Assembly: GCA_031555935.1 (NCBI GenBank)
Contig: JAVBTX010000008.1
Location: 1-64,000, forward strand
Direction of reading: 5' to 3'
DNA from: Roseburia_C sp031555935
Lineage (GTDB): Bacteria; Bacillota; Clostridia; Lachnospirales; Lachnospiraceae
DNA length: 64,000 nt
The notes beneath the pieces are model-generated. The model was not told the DNA's origin. It did no database searches and saw only the letters and a list, made by a program, of their open reading frames with translations. A program made the translations under genes and the position numbers. This document shows, piece after piece, positions 7,063 to 15,792 of this stretch (within the stretch, counting starts at the first letter, position 1; each line of letters opens with the position of its first letter).

Positions 7063-8337
7063 ATGGGTCTCATTATTGTATCCATCATAGGTCTTATCTT
7101 TTTCACCTTCGCCTTCGTAAAGGTAATGGATGGTTTTTTTGAAGAGCGGAGTACACCTGCAATTGTCCTAATACTTTCCTGTGTACCATTTCTGATTTCA
7201 GCGATTGGCTTTAATCTTTGGTTTCAGGTACATCCGATTGTTCAGCTTTCCGTTCAACTATTATCAGTATTTGTAATAACACTAAATTATAAGTCTATCA
7301 TGGTCAAAAGATTTGCAGCCGTGGGTTCCATCTTTATATTGATGAATGTAATTGATAATTCTTATAGCCTTTTTTTTATTCTCTTTCCTAGACTTCAAAT
7401 CAGTGCTTGGGCCACTTCGTTTGCAAACCTAATCATAAAAATCATAATATTCTTTTTAGCGGCGCTGTTGCTTAGGCGTGCTAAAACCAATAAAAAAGTG
7501 GATGAAATACCTGCCATTTGGGTTCCAACATTGGTTATATCGGGTTCGGTATTATTGCTTGGTATTTTTTTGTTAGCTGGAACATCGCATATTCAAGAGA
7601 TCTGGATTGTATTGATGTGGTTTGGAGCCTTATTCTTGATTTTCTATCTAAGGTACACGCTTTCGGCTGTGTTTGAAGAAAAACTAAAATCAGAGCTGCA
7701 TTCTCAAGAAAAAGAGTATCTATCTGCTCAATGTCAGCTTATGCAAGAGTCTGTGGAAGGCGTAAAATCCATTCGGCATGACATAAAAAAACATTTAATT
7801 ACACTAAAAGGTTATACCGTACAAAATGAAGCGGCGACAGAATATCTAAACAGCTTGCTCGAAGATGTAGGTAAAAGCGAGATTTACAGCGACACAGGAA
7901 ATATAGCCTTTGACAGTATTATTAACTATAAGCTCCGAGATGCTAAGAAGGACAATATTAAAGTGGATTTGCGCATATTTGTTCCGCCAGTTATAAACGT
8001 GGAGGTAGCCGATGTCGTAACGATACTGGGCAATCTATTAGACAATGCGTTAGAAGCTGTGGCGAAGGTAAATGAAAAAGCAATAAAACTAGATATTGAA
8101 TCTAGCAAGGGCAGTCTTTTCATAAAGATAGAAAACACATTTAACAGCGAGATAAAATACTCGAAGAAAAAGACTAACGAAGAAAAGTTTATAAATACAT
8201 TAAAGAGCGGTGAGGATCATGGCTATGGATTAAAGAATGTCAGGCATTCGATAGAGAAATATAAAGGTTATATGAAGATTACCAATGTAGAGAATATTTT
8301 TTCCGTGGGAGTATTCCTTTATGTGGATGATTCTTAA
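7063..8337 (+). CDS. GHKL sensor histidine kinase (AgrC-like)
   Basis: 424 residues. The N-terminal half has about six membrane helices (residues about 1-205), as in AgrC/ComD-type peptide sensors. A coiled linker and the phospho-acceptor H239 in SIRHDIKKHLITLKGY follow, then the GHKL ATPase domain with the N-box ILGNLLDNALEAV and a glycine box near HGYGLKNVRHSI. It is co-transcribed with the LytTR regulator (start 3 nt after the regulator's stop). The substrate signal is not evident from the sequence. Confidence 0.88.
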   Translation: MGLIIVSIIGLIFFTFAFVKVMDGFFEERSTPAIVLILSCVPFLISAIGFNLWFQVHPIVQLSVQLLSVFVITLNYKSIMVKRFAAVGSIFILMNVIDNSYSLFFILFPRLQISAWATSFANLIIKIIIFFLAALLLRRAKTNKKVDEIPAIWVPTLVISGSVLLLGIFLLAGTSHIQEIWIVLMWFGALFLIFYLRYTLSAVFEEKLKSELHSQEKEYLSAQCQLMQESVEGVKSIRHDIKKHLITLKGYTVQNEAATEYLNSLLEDVGKSEIYSDTGNIAFDSIINYKLRDAKKDNIKVDLRIFVPPVINVEVADVVTILGNLLDNALEAVAKVNEKAIKLDIESSKGSLFIKIENTFNSEIKYSKKKTNEEKFINTLKSGEDHGYGLKNVRHSIEKYKGYMKITNVENIFSVGVFLYVDDS

Positions 8338-8418
8338 ATTTGTAGTTCTGAATAGGGAATAAAATGTCAAGTTTTTTATGATACAATAATACAAAATGGA
8401 ATTTGAGGAGTACAAGAA

Positions 8419-9324
8419 ATGAAGAAAGTAGTAAGAACAATTTACATGGTGACAGCAGTTTCTCTGCTTTGCCTATCAGGATGTGCAAATAACAAACAGA
8501 GCAATGCGGATTCGGCTACAGAAATAGAGAATCTTCCGATGCAAACAGAAATTCAAACGGAGCAACAGCCAGAAATGCTCATTCCTGATGTAGTAAGGAA
8601 GAATATTGATTTTAGTAATGAATTTAATGATATAAGCGGCTGTGCGGTATTATATAACTCAAAGAATAAAGAGTATTCTATATATAATTCGGACATGTGT
8701 GACCAGGAAGTATCACCATATTCAACATTCAAGATAATATCAACATTAGCAGGATTACATAATGGAGTAATTAAAGATGAAGCATCAAAAATGAATTATT
8801 CAGGCGAGCAATATGCAGTCACTGGTTGGAATGATAATCTGGGATTGAAGGATGCATTTCAAATGTCATGTATCTGGTATTTTCGTCAAGTTATTGATGC
8901 GGTAGGAGCAGATGAGATAGAAAAAGAATTAAAAGAAATTTCCTATGGAAATTGTGATGTGTCAGAGTGGAATGGAAGTAATACAAATCCATTAGCAGAA
9001 CTGAATGGGTTCTGGCTTGACTCATCATTGAGAATCTCTCCATTTGAACAAGTGCAAATTTTGACAAAGATATTTGAGGGGGACACCATATATAGCATTG
9101 ATGAAATAAACATATTGAAAGAGCTTATGTTAGTTAGTGATGATGGCAAACAAAAAATATATGGGAAAACTGGCTCAGGTTCCAATGGGAAAGCTTGGTT
9201 TATTGGATTTAAAGAGAAAGATAATGAAAACAATTATTTTGCAATATACCTGAGCGATAACGCACAAGGAAAAAACATATCTGGTAATACTGCAAAAGAA
9301 ATTGCTCTAAAAATAATTGAGTAA
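8419..9324 (+). CDS. Class D beta-lactamase, lipoprotein
   Basis: 301 residues with a lipobox signal (LLCLSGCAN, Cys22), so it is probably anchored outside the membrane. The class D motifs are in order: active-site S102-T-F-K105 (the carbamylated lysine in this family), S150-C-I followed by WYF, Y176-G-N, and K250-T-G. About residues 65-300 form the serine-hydrolase domain, and spacing and length match OXA-type enzymes such as those of clostridia. It should hydrolyse penicillins at the cell surface. A BlaR1-type sensor is excluded because there is no peptidase or multi-TM part. It follows the two-component genes by 81 bp with a TACAAT-like -10 in between, so it may be a separate unit. Confidence 0.88.
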   Translation: MKKVVRTIYMVTAVSLLCLSGCANNKQSNADSATEIENLPMQTEIQTEQQPEMLIPDVVRKNIDFSNEFNDISGCAVLYNSKNKEYSIYNSDMCDQEVSPYSTFKIISTLAGLHNGVIKDEASKMNYSGEQYAVTGWNDNLGLKDAFQMSCIWYFRQVIDAVGADEIEKELKEISYGNCDVSEWNGSNTNPLAELNGFWLDSSLRISPFEQVQILTKIFEGDTIYSIDEINILKELMLVSDDGKQKIYGKTGSGSNGKAWFIGFKEKDNENNYFAIYLSDNAQGKNISGNTAKEIALKIIE

Positions 9325-9340
9325 AAATTGGAGGTAGCAA

Positions 9341-9412
9341 ATGAGTAGCAATCTATTAAAGGATATTCCGCTGGGAAGCTTTATTGTTTTACTATTGGTG
9401 ACTCCCTTCTAA
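9341..9412 (+). pseudogene. Probable truncated gene, 23 codons
   Basis: TTGGAGG is well spaced from the ATG at 9341, giving a protein whose second half is a hydrophobic membrane stretch (GSFIVLLLVTPF) that stops abruptly at 9410-9412. The stop lies inside the left arm of an inverted repeat (9404-9453). The good start plus the sudden end suggest the 5' remnant of a membrane-protein gene truncated by a rearrangement. A genuine 23-residue membrane peptide is the alternative. Confidence 0.4.
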
Positions 9413-9453
9413 GTACCAAGTGTTTTATTACTTCACTTGTATACCTAGAAGGG
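9404..9453. terminator. Inverted repeat, possible bidirectional terminator
   Basis: Arms CCCTTCTA (9404-9411) and TAGAAGGG (9446-9453), with an inner CAAGTG/CACTTG stem. It lies between the end of the beta-lactamase unit and the convergent esterase gene. No T-run follows on either side, so it may instead mark a recombination or excision junction. Confidence 0.4.
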
Positions 9454-9499
9454 GGCATATCAAAATATCTAATCGACGACTCTCCCGTGGAATCAATTA

Positions 9500-10447
9500 T
9501 TAATCTTTACATCCAAAAGCCCGTTTCAAAAATTGAACACGATGCACAAGGCTTTCTGCAACAATCTTGCTTTCTAATGCATAATCAAATGCATGCACAG
9601 TTCCCTCAGTCCTTCGCAGCTCCGTCGCAACGCCGGCTTCTTGAAGTTTCTTGGCATAGAGCAGCCCATCGTCGCGAAGACAATCAAACTCAGTAACTTC
9701 GATATAAGCAGGCGGCAAATCAGCTACAGAATCAGCTTCCATAGGCGAGCTGTAGGCCAGCAGTCCCTGATTGCCATCTCGCAAATAAAGTTTATAAACC
9801 ATATCAGTAATTGGAGCATTCCAGACTGGAGTATCAACAAAGGTTTTCATTGATTCGGTTTCTAACCGCGCATCAGTGGTAGGATAAATCAACATCTGGG
9901 CAGCAGCCTTAGGGCCATTTTTATCTCGAGCCATCAGAGCAACAACAGTGGCAAATAATCCACCGGCACTGTCACCGCCCAAGACAATTTTATCAGGGTC
10001 AATGCCTAAAGAAGCGGCATTTTGATAGGTCCATAACAAAGTCTGGTAACAATCCTCGACCGGAGTCGGAAACGCTACGGCCGGTGCCAAACGGTAATCA
10101 ACACAAACTACTTTGCAGGAAGTTCCACGAATATATTCGCGAATTAGTGCAAGCTGGAATGGATTGATTGGCAAAATAAATCCGCCGCCATGATAGTAGA
10201 CCAGACATGGAGCTGGCTGTTTGGAATCCGCTTGCGGTTCCATAACCTGCACTTCTAATTGTGCACCATCAGAGCTGGGAATCGATAACTTGGTAACTTT
10301 AATTTCTTCATCCGAAGAATTGTTCTTCCATTCCTGAAAAAACTGTTCAATCATAGCCTGAATGACGGCTTGGTCGCCGGCCAAAACAGGTTCCATCATG
10401 TCGCATACTGCTTGAAAATCTGGGTTAACTGGGTACTTGTTAGTCAT
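9500..10447 (-). CDS. HSL-family alpha/beta-hydrolase (esterase/lipase)
   Basis: From the ATG at 10447 the protein has 315 residues; longer frames to 10498 lack support. It shows the hormone-sensitive-lipase oxyanion motif YYHGGGF, the nucleophile motif GGDSAGG, an acid segment (TEFDCLRDDG) and the catalytic His in GTVHAF, in the correct order. These enzymes hydrolyse short-chain esters in the cytoplasm, and no signal peptide is present. An AAAGGA motif lies about 12 nt before the ATG. It is divergent from the GNAT gene at 10689. Confidence 0.88.
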   Translation of the reverse strand: MTNKYPVNPDFQAVCDMMEPVLAGDQAVIQAMIEQFFQEWKNNSSDEEIKVTKLSIPSSDGAQLEVQVMEPQADSKQPAPCLVYYHGGGFILPINPFQLALIREYIRGTSCKVVCVDYRLAPAVAFPTPVEDCYQTLLWTYQNAASLGIDPDKIVLGGDSAGGLFATVVALMARDKNGPKAAAQMLIYPTTDARLETESMKTFVDTPVWNAPITDMVYKLYLRDGNQGLLAYSSPMEADSVADLPPAYIEVTEFDCLRDDGLLYAKKLQEAGVATELRRTEGTVHAFDYALESKIVAESLVHRVQFLKRAFGCKD

Positions 10448-10591
10448 AATTTTTCTGCATCCTTTCAAAAATAAAATAATGGTGAGGTGCATTCTCACTC
10501 CCCATATAGTAAATAAGTTACGGGTAGTATTCTAACATAACCACAAAGTCGAAAAATGTCAAAATTTGTAGAAAAAGTTTTTTTAGTGGGG

Positions 10592-10647
10592 TATAATCAA
10601 AAAATATACCAAGAATAGACATATCCATTCTTGGTATATTTTTTTTG
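10592..10647 (+). promoter_or_regulatory. Promoter -10 followed at once by a terminator hairpin (possible attenuator)
   Basis: TATAAT (10592-10597) is followed by a 14-bp perfect stem, AATATACCAAGAAT (10603-10616) with ATTCTTGGTATATT (10627-10640), then a run of seven T. An RNA started here would end after about 40 nt, 40 bp short of the GNAT gene. The A-rich left flank means it could also terminate minus-strand transcripts. Confidence 0.5.
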
Positions 10648-10688
10648 CCAGATTTCATTTACCCTTATTTTATAAGGAGGATGAACAT

Positions 10689-11681
10689 ATGAAGTATACG
10701 TTTGAATTTTACCAAAAAACAGATTATAAGGCTATTATCAAGATGGCACTAGCTTCCTACGAATGGAGTGTACCAACGGCTGGACTTTGCAGAATTGAGT
10801 TTGCAATGGGACTTCACCCAGGTTTTAAAGGAAATCGGAATGCCTGGGTGCATACGACTGGAGTCTATCGTTTGGATGGAAAAATTGTCGCCGCAGTATG
10901 GAATGAAGGGAATTATGACGGAGACGTATTTTTACTATTTGATAGCAGAGAGCGGGCAGAGGATATTGAATTACTCGAAGATATGATAAAATTTTCAAAG
11001 ACCTATGCAGCCGGATTGAAAGAGGATAGCAGGACAAAAACGGTCAGCATATTTATTCCGGAATGGCATAATACCTTGAAAAAAGTTGCGCTAGAGCATG
11101 GTTTCAATCTTGGCGACTGGGAGGATGCAACTTACATCCTGCCGATTTCAAAAAAGATGGAGGTTTGCTTGCCGGAAGGTTATACTATAGTGGACGGAAC
11201 AAACATTCCAGATTTTTATTTGTCAAATGTACACCGCATGTCATTTTCCTATGGCATTGAAAGTGAGCCAACTGCGACCGAGCATGGGGCCGAAGCATTT
11301 CATGAACTAAGACAACAGAAGCATTGTGACAACAACTTAACATTGTGTGTCTTGGATAACGAAAAACGGCCGGTGGCAATGACCATCATATGGTATGACC
11401 CGTTGATGCCGTACTGTGAGATGGAACCATTAGCTGTCGTGTGGTGGGAACGTAGAAAGGGGATTGCAACCGCGTTAATTCATGAAGCCGTAAATCGAAT
11501 CCTGGAAAAATATCCAAGCTGTCAAGGAATTACCGGCGGTGACCAGGAATTTTATAAACGAATCGGATTTGAAAAGCGTGGCAGCAGTATCAATTATGTT
11601 TGGGAAGCAGAAATATTTATTTCATGGGAGAAGGAATCCTTTGAGCGAAACTACGAACAAGAATTTATAAGGAAGAAATAA
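10689..11681 (+). CDS. GNAT family N-acetyltransferase
   Basis: 330 residues, ATG seven bases after AAGGAGG. The C-terminal GNAT domain (about residues 185-310) shows the acetyl-CoA loop WWERRKGIATALI (R-K-G-x-A form of the Q/R-x-x-G-x-G/A motif) and the closing FYKRIGF strand. The N-terminal half looks like a second, degenerate GNAT fold (VHTTGVYRLDGKIVAAVW). The substrate is unknown. The short gap to the next gene suggests an operon with the two genes following. Confidence 0.85.
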   Translation: MKYTFEFYQKTDYKAIIKMALASYEWSVPTAGLCRIEFAMGLHPGFKGNRNAWVHTTGVYRLDGKIVAAVWNEGNYDGDVFLLFDSRERAEDIELLEDMIKFSKTYAAGLKEDSRTKTVSIFIPEWHNTLKKVALEHGFNLGDWEDATYILPISKKMEVCLPEGYTIVDGTNIPDFYLSNVHRMSFSYGIESEPTATEHGAEAFHELRQQKHCDNNLTLCVLDNEKRPVAMTIIWYDPLMPYCEMEPLAVVWWERRKGIATALIHEAVNRILEKYPSCQGITGGDQEFYKRIGFEKRGSSINYVWEAEIFISWEKESFERNYEQEFIRKK

Positions 11682-11703
11682 TCAGAAAAAGGTGGGTGTT
11701 ATC

Positions 11704-12768
11704 TTGATTAATATTGATAAAGAATTAATTGATTGGGCGATTGATACCATTGAAAAAAAATACAAGGATGATGTATCATTGTTAATCGGTCAATTCGGCG
11801 CTTGTAAGCTTCCAACGGATGAACAGAAGATGGCATTTGATTATTACGTACCGGCAACAGAGCGGGGGTATCAACTGGCCGAGACTTTTATAATAGAAGA
11901 TATGGGGTACGATTTATATCCGATGTCATTTGAGCGGCTGGATGGAATTGCAAATTTTGCCGAACCAAGAATGATATGGGTTTTGGAAAAAAGTGAAGTG
12001 CTCTATGCCAGAAATGAAGAAGACAGAAAACGCTTTGAACAATTAAAAGAAACACTACACTCGAATCTAAAAAATAAAGAAAAGACAATTCCTCAGGCAC
12101 TAGAATTTATGAATGTGGCGATGGAGGTATACAATACGATGTTATTTGAGGAAAACCTTTGTAAGATACGTAAGGCAGCCGGTGGAGTGAGCAGTATGCT
12201 GGCGTATTCACTTGCGATGATAAATGGCTTAGCGCTCGTGGATGGCTATGGAAATCTAATTAGGGTTGTAGATGAGATGAAGTGGAAGCCAGATACATTT
12301 ACGGTATTGTATCAACACATTATTGGCGCATCAAAAGTGGAAGCCATTCGTATCCTTTGTGGAAAACTGATACAAGGGGTGCGAACACTGTTGGCAGAAG
12401 CAAAGACGATGATAACACAGTCAGAAGAAGTGCCGGAAGACAATATCAATTACGAGGATTTGGCATTCTGGTATCAAGAGGCAAGGTATACCTTCCGTAA
12501 GATTTCCTATTATGCCGACCAAGGTGATGCGCCACAGTGCTACTCCCTGGGTTGTTATCTGCAAATCGAATTTGATGCAATTCAGGAAGAGTTTGGATTG
12601 GAAGGAATGAATCTGATGGGAGCATTTGATGCAAACAATCTTCAAGAATTTGATGCTCAGGCCAAGCGAGTGGAGAAAAATCTTGTGGATGTCATTGAGG
12701 CGCATGATGTGGTTTTAAATAAGTATGAATCTTTAGAGGCATTTTTAGAAAAACACCAGCAAGACTAG
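11704..12768 (+). CDS. Unknown protein with possible degenerate nucleotidyltransferase fold
   Basis: The TTG at 11704 is eight bases from AAGGTGG and gives 354 residues; a GTG at 11692 would add four. About residues 20-120 show a strand pattern recalling nucleotidyltransferases (VSLLIGQFGA, then FDYYVPATERGYQLAETFI, DLYPMSFERLDGIANF, SEVLYARNEEDRKRFEQL), but the G-S and D-x-D catalytic signature is not clear. The remainder is mostly alpha-helical. It sits between a GNAT gene and a small HTH protein, which suggests a resistance- or modification-type operon. The fold call is tentative. Confidence 0.55.
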   Translation: MINIDKELIDWAIDTIEKKYKDDVSLLIGQFGACKLPTDEQKMAFDYYVPATERGYQLAETFIIEDMGYDLYPMSFERLDGIANFAEPRMIWVLEKSEVLYARNEEDRKRFEQLKETLHSNLKNKEKTIPQALEFMNVAMEVYNTMLFEENLCKIRKAAGGVSSMLAYSLAMINGLALVDGYGNLIRVVDEMKWKPDTFTVLYQHIIGASKVEAIRILCGKLIQGVRTLLAEAKTMITQSEEVPEDNINYEDLAFWYQEARYTFRKISYYADQGDAPQCYSLGCYLQIEFDAIQEEFGLEGMNLMGAFDANNLQEFDAQAKRVEKNLVDVIEAHDVVLNKYESLEAFLEKHQQD

Positions 12769-12787
12769 AAACGGAGGTGCATCCGGC

Positions 12788-13054
12788 ATGAAATATCGCA
12801 ATGCTGCACATATTCTGCCGGATGAACTACTTCGGGAGATACAGAAATACACTGAGGGAGAGGCCATCTATATACCCAAGCAAGAGGCTAAGCGTAAATG
12901 GGGCGAAGGCTCTGGGGCGAGAATATATTATGAAGACCGAAATAAAAAAATCCGCTCAGAATATGTAGATGGCAAAACAATTGATGAAATAGCAGAGCAG
13001 TACAACCTTTCGATTAATAGTATCCGTCGAATTGTTTATCGAAAGGAATCATAA
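12788..13054 (+). CDS. CD3324-like small HTH protein
   Basis: 88 residues, ATG after GGAGG. It begins with MKYRNAAHILPDELL and has YIPKQEAKRKWGEGSG in the middle. A C-terminal helix-turn-helix of the Mor/sigma-70 region 4 type follows (GKTIDEIAEQYNLSINSIRRIV). This matches the widespread clostridial CD3324 family, presumed DNA-binding and of unknown role. It is the third gene of the GNAT cluster and might regulate it. Confidence 0.75.
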   Translation: MKYRNAAHILPDELLREIQKYTEGEAIYIPKQEAKRKWGEGSGARIYYEDRNKKIRSEYVDGKTIDEIAEQYNLSINSIRRIVYRKES

Positions 13055-13059
13055 ACATG

Positions 13060-13857
13060 CTATTTACTTAACACAATCGTCTCCTCATATGCCACAATTA
13101 ATCGGCCGTTCGGATTAAAATTATCCGATTTGTTTACTTTGCCCTGGTCGTATTCATGAATCGGAATATTATGCGTTGCCCCAACTAAATCAGCAACTTC
13201 GGCCGCTTCAACGGCGTCCATATTGTAAGTACCATCAATTGGGTACATTGCGTAATCAATATTTTTATCAGTCAGCAAATTCATTTCGTCAATCATTGAG
13301 GTATCACCAGCGTGATAAACAGTAATGCCGTCAATCGTAACGATGTATCCAACGCCATTTTTAATGTCATGATTTGGATTGCCGCCGGCGGCCACAGCTT
13401 CGATTTTTATGTTTTCATAATCAAAGGTGGAATATTCTCCATCAACCAAAGCTTCTTTTTGGGTTATTTTAATACAGTCCTCTTTTTTCTCAACCTGATT
13501 TGATGAAGCTTGATGGTCGCTATGCGCATGTGTGACTAGAATAAAATCGGCTGGCTCGCTATAATCACCAGAAAAACTAGGATCAATGTAAATGACTGTA
13601 CCATCACTGGATTTTAATTTGATACTGGCGTGACCGATATAGGTTAAGGTGGTCATACCATCATAGGAATCCTCTTGGCTGCTTTCAGTTTCAGTGGCAA
13701 TAGAGTCAGAATTAACTTCACTTTCATCGGTTGCTGAATCTGAATCTAGGTTGGCAGTGCCATCATTTGAATCAGTAGAATTACATCCCAGTAACAAGGT
13801 AACCATTAGTAAAGTAACAAAAGTACATGACAGAAACTTCTTGATCATTCTTATCAT
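13060..13857 (-). CDS. MBL-fold metallo-hydrolase lipoprotein (UlaG-like)
   Basis: 265 residues with a lipobox (LLLGCNS) and a Ser/Asp/Glu-rich linker (about residues 28-66), so the catalytic domain is outside the membrane. The domain has THAHSDHQ (the H-x-H-x-D-H zinc motif), an HAGDTSM metal-ligand segment and a C-terminal IPIHEYDQG. This looks like the UlaG/YtkL-type beta-lactamase-like hydrolases. The start ATG at 13857 follows GGAGGG. It is convergent with the CD3324-like gene (5 bp between stops). The surface location of this usually cytosolic fold is unusual. Confidence 0.85.
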   Translation of the reverse strand: MIRMIKKFLSCTFVTLLMVTLLLGCNSTDSNDGTANLDSDSATDESEVNSDSIATETESSQEDSYDGMTTLTYIGHASIKLKSSDGTVIYIDPSFSGDYSEPADFILVTHAHSDHQASSNQVEKKEDCIKITQKEALVDGEYSTFDYENIKIEAVAAGGNPNHDIKNGVGYIVTIDGITVYHAGDTSMIDEMNLLTDKNIDYAMYPIDGTYNMDAVEAAEVADLVGATHNIPIHEYDQGKVNKSDNFNPNGRLIVAYEETIVLSK

Positions 13858-13985
13858 TAATCAAACCCTCCATAAAGTAAAATGTATAATTTTCAAATAT
13901 AATCATATCGGCATTCCCATAAAAGGATAAGAAATATATACACAAAAAATAGTAAAATCTGCATAGTTTAATAAAAAACGAAAGT

Positions 13986-14014
13986 TTGACGGTATACATT
14001 GGGTGTGATAAACT
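13986..14014 (+). promoter_or_regulatory. Promoter of the AraC-HAD-glycosyltransferase operon
   Basis: TTGACG (13986-13991), a 17-bp spacer and TAAACT (14009-14014), 30 bp before the AraC start codon, with a G-rich ribosome binding site between. Confidence 0.5.
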
Positions 14015-14044
14015 TTAAAGAAAAAGAGCGGGGGCGCAAGTATA

Positions 14045-14938
14045 ATGGGCTTATACACCGAGAGTAAAGATGTAACTTGGGAAAGAAGAGTTGATTTGTT
14101 TGTAAGTGATAACAATGATATTCAATTGACAATAAATGATACCGATACATTTAAACTTTTGATCCTGAAAAGCGGAATCCTTTCGATATGTTCAGATAAT
14201 AAAGAGCTATCGATAGTTGCTCCGGCACTTATTTATCTTTCCAATGCAGATTACATAGAAGTCATGAACGGGAATAGTTTCGAAGCAGTTACCGTTTATT
14301 TTAATCCGACGGTGATACATGATAGTTTTACCTATTCCCAAATAGAGAGTATTGATCAGCAAATGCTGGGGACAGCCTTGTATCAAGACTATCTATTAAT
14401 CAAACCATTTGTTTCAACAGAACATGCTAAGCTAAAAGTGAATTATTTAAATAGCAATTCATTACGTTCAATTATAGAAAAAATAGCTAAAATGAATGAT
14501 GAATTAACAAAACAATATGATGGATATTGGCCTTGCAGAAGCCGTTCCTATTTTATTGAATTACTATTTTTTATAAACTACTCTTGTGCCCAAAATGATA
14601 ATATGGAAAATGCATTTTCGGAGCCATTAATTGCAGATATCATAAATTATTTTAATGAGCATATCAATGACCGGATTTTATTAGAGGATATCACAAGAAA
14701 ATTTAGCATTAACAGAAACAGCCTAAATAAGTTGTTTATGGATAAGATGAACACAACTTGTCTGGACTATCTATTAAAAATGAGAATTGATTTAGCGAAG
14801 ATAATGCTGGCAGAAACCGAGCTCCCTATTGGTGAAATCAGTGAACGAGTGGGATTTTTGGATTCAAACTATTTTACCAAGGTATTTAAAAAAGCAAATA
14901 ATGTAACACCATCCTATTATCGGAGTAAACGCATATGA
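14045..14938 (+). CDS. AraC family transcriptional regulator
   Basis: 297 residues. The N-terminal part (about 1-190) is a cupin-like sensor domain without a recognised ligand motif. The C-terminal 100 residues carry the two AraC helix-turn-helix units (ITRKFSINRNSLNKLFM and IGEISERVGFLDSNYFTKVF, closing with TPSYYR). Its last codons overlap the next gene (ATGA), so it is co-transcribed with the HAD phosphatase and perhaps the glycosyltransferases. It may control that operon. Confidence 0.88.
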   Translation: MGLYTESKDVTWERRVDLFVSDNNDIQLTINDTDTFKLLILKSGILSICSDNKELSIVAPALIYLSNADYIEVMNGNSFEAVTVYFNPTVIHDSFTYSQIESIDQQMLGTALYQDYLLIKPFVSTEHAKLKVNYLNSNSLRSIIEKIAKMNDELTKQYDGYWPCRSRSYFIELLFFINYSCAQNDNMENAFSEPLIADIINYFNEHINDRILLEDITRKFSINRNSLNKLFMDKMNTTCLDYLLKMRIDLAKIMLAETELPIGEISERVGFLDSNYFTKVFKKANNVTPSYYRSKRI

Positions 14939-15762
14939 AAACACTTTACGTTACAGATTTAGACGGAACGCTATTAAACTCACACGATACCATTAATCCA
15001 TATAGTATCGAGGTGATCAACGCACTAGTTGACAAAGGGATGTTATTTACTTATGCAACGGCCAGATCGCTAGTATCGGCATCAGTTGTCACAAAAGGAC
15101 TATCAACTAAAATTCCAGTGATTGCATATAATGGGGCATTTATTTTTGAACCGTCAACGAATGAGGTTTTGGCTTCTGCCAATTTTGCACAAGGGGAAAC
15201 GGACAAGGTAAAGGCTGTTCTTAATGAGCATGAAATTAGTCCATTGGTATATTCATACATTGATGGTATTGAAAAAGTTTCATGGGTCACGAGCAAAGAA
15301 AATGATGGCATCAGACGCTACTTAAGCCAGCGTCAAGGAGATAAGCGGTTAAGACCATTAGCGGATAGCAAGGGCTTATATGATGGAAACATGTTCTATT
15401 TTACTTGCATCGGCGAGCAGGCGCAGCTACAGCCAATCTATGATATTTTTTCACAGGACGAGCACTATACCTGCACATTGCAGCAAGAGCTATATCGGAC
15501 CGAGTATTGGTTTGAAATAATGCCAAAGAAGGCGACCAAGGCGGAGGCCATTAAGACCTTAAAACAAATGTGGAACTGTGACTGGGTTGTTTCATTTGGG
15601 GATGCCATTAATGATTTGCCGATGTTTCGAATCTCGGATGAATGTTATGCAGTCAGCAATGCCGTCGCTGAACTGAAGAAAATAGCGACGGGAGTTATTG
15701 GCGGTAATGATGAAGATGGGGTTGCAAAATGGTTGAAGGAAAATGTTCAAATGTTGTTATAA
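14935..15762 (+). CDS. Cof-type HAD-IIB phosphatase
   Basis: 275 residues. It has the HAD motif I TDLDGTLLNS at residues 7-16, a type IIB cap in the middle, and motif IV SFGDAINDLPMF, followed by the family signature that includes AVSNAV. Such enzymes dephosphorylate sugar phosphates, nucleotides or flavin phosphates, and the exact substrate cannot be read. The start overlaps the AraC stop by four bases. The glycosyltransferase follows 30 bp later. Confidence 0.88.
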   Translation: MKTLYVTDLDGTLLNSHDTINPYSIEVINALVDKGMLFTYATARSLVSASVVTKGLSTKIPVIAYNGAFIFEPSTNEVLASANFAQGETDKVKAVLNEHEISPLVYSYIDGIEKVSWVTSKENDGIRRYLSQRQGDKRLRPLADSKGLYDGNMFYFTCIGEQAQLQPIYDIFSQDEHYTCTLQQELYRTEYWFEIMPKKATKAEAIKTLKQMWNCDWVVSFGDAINDLPMFRISDECYAVSNAVAELKKIATGVIGGNDEDGVAKWLKENVQMLL

Positions 15763-15792
15763 ATAAAAAGATGTTACGATAGGAGAAAAATC

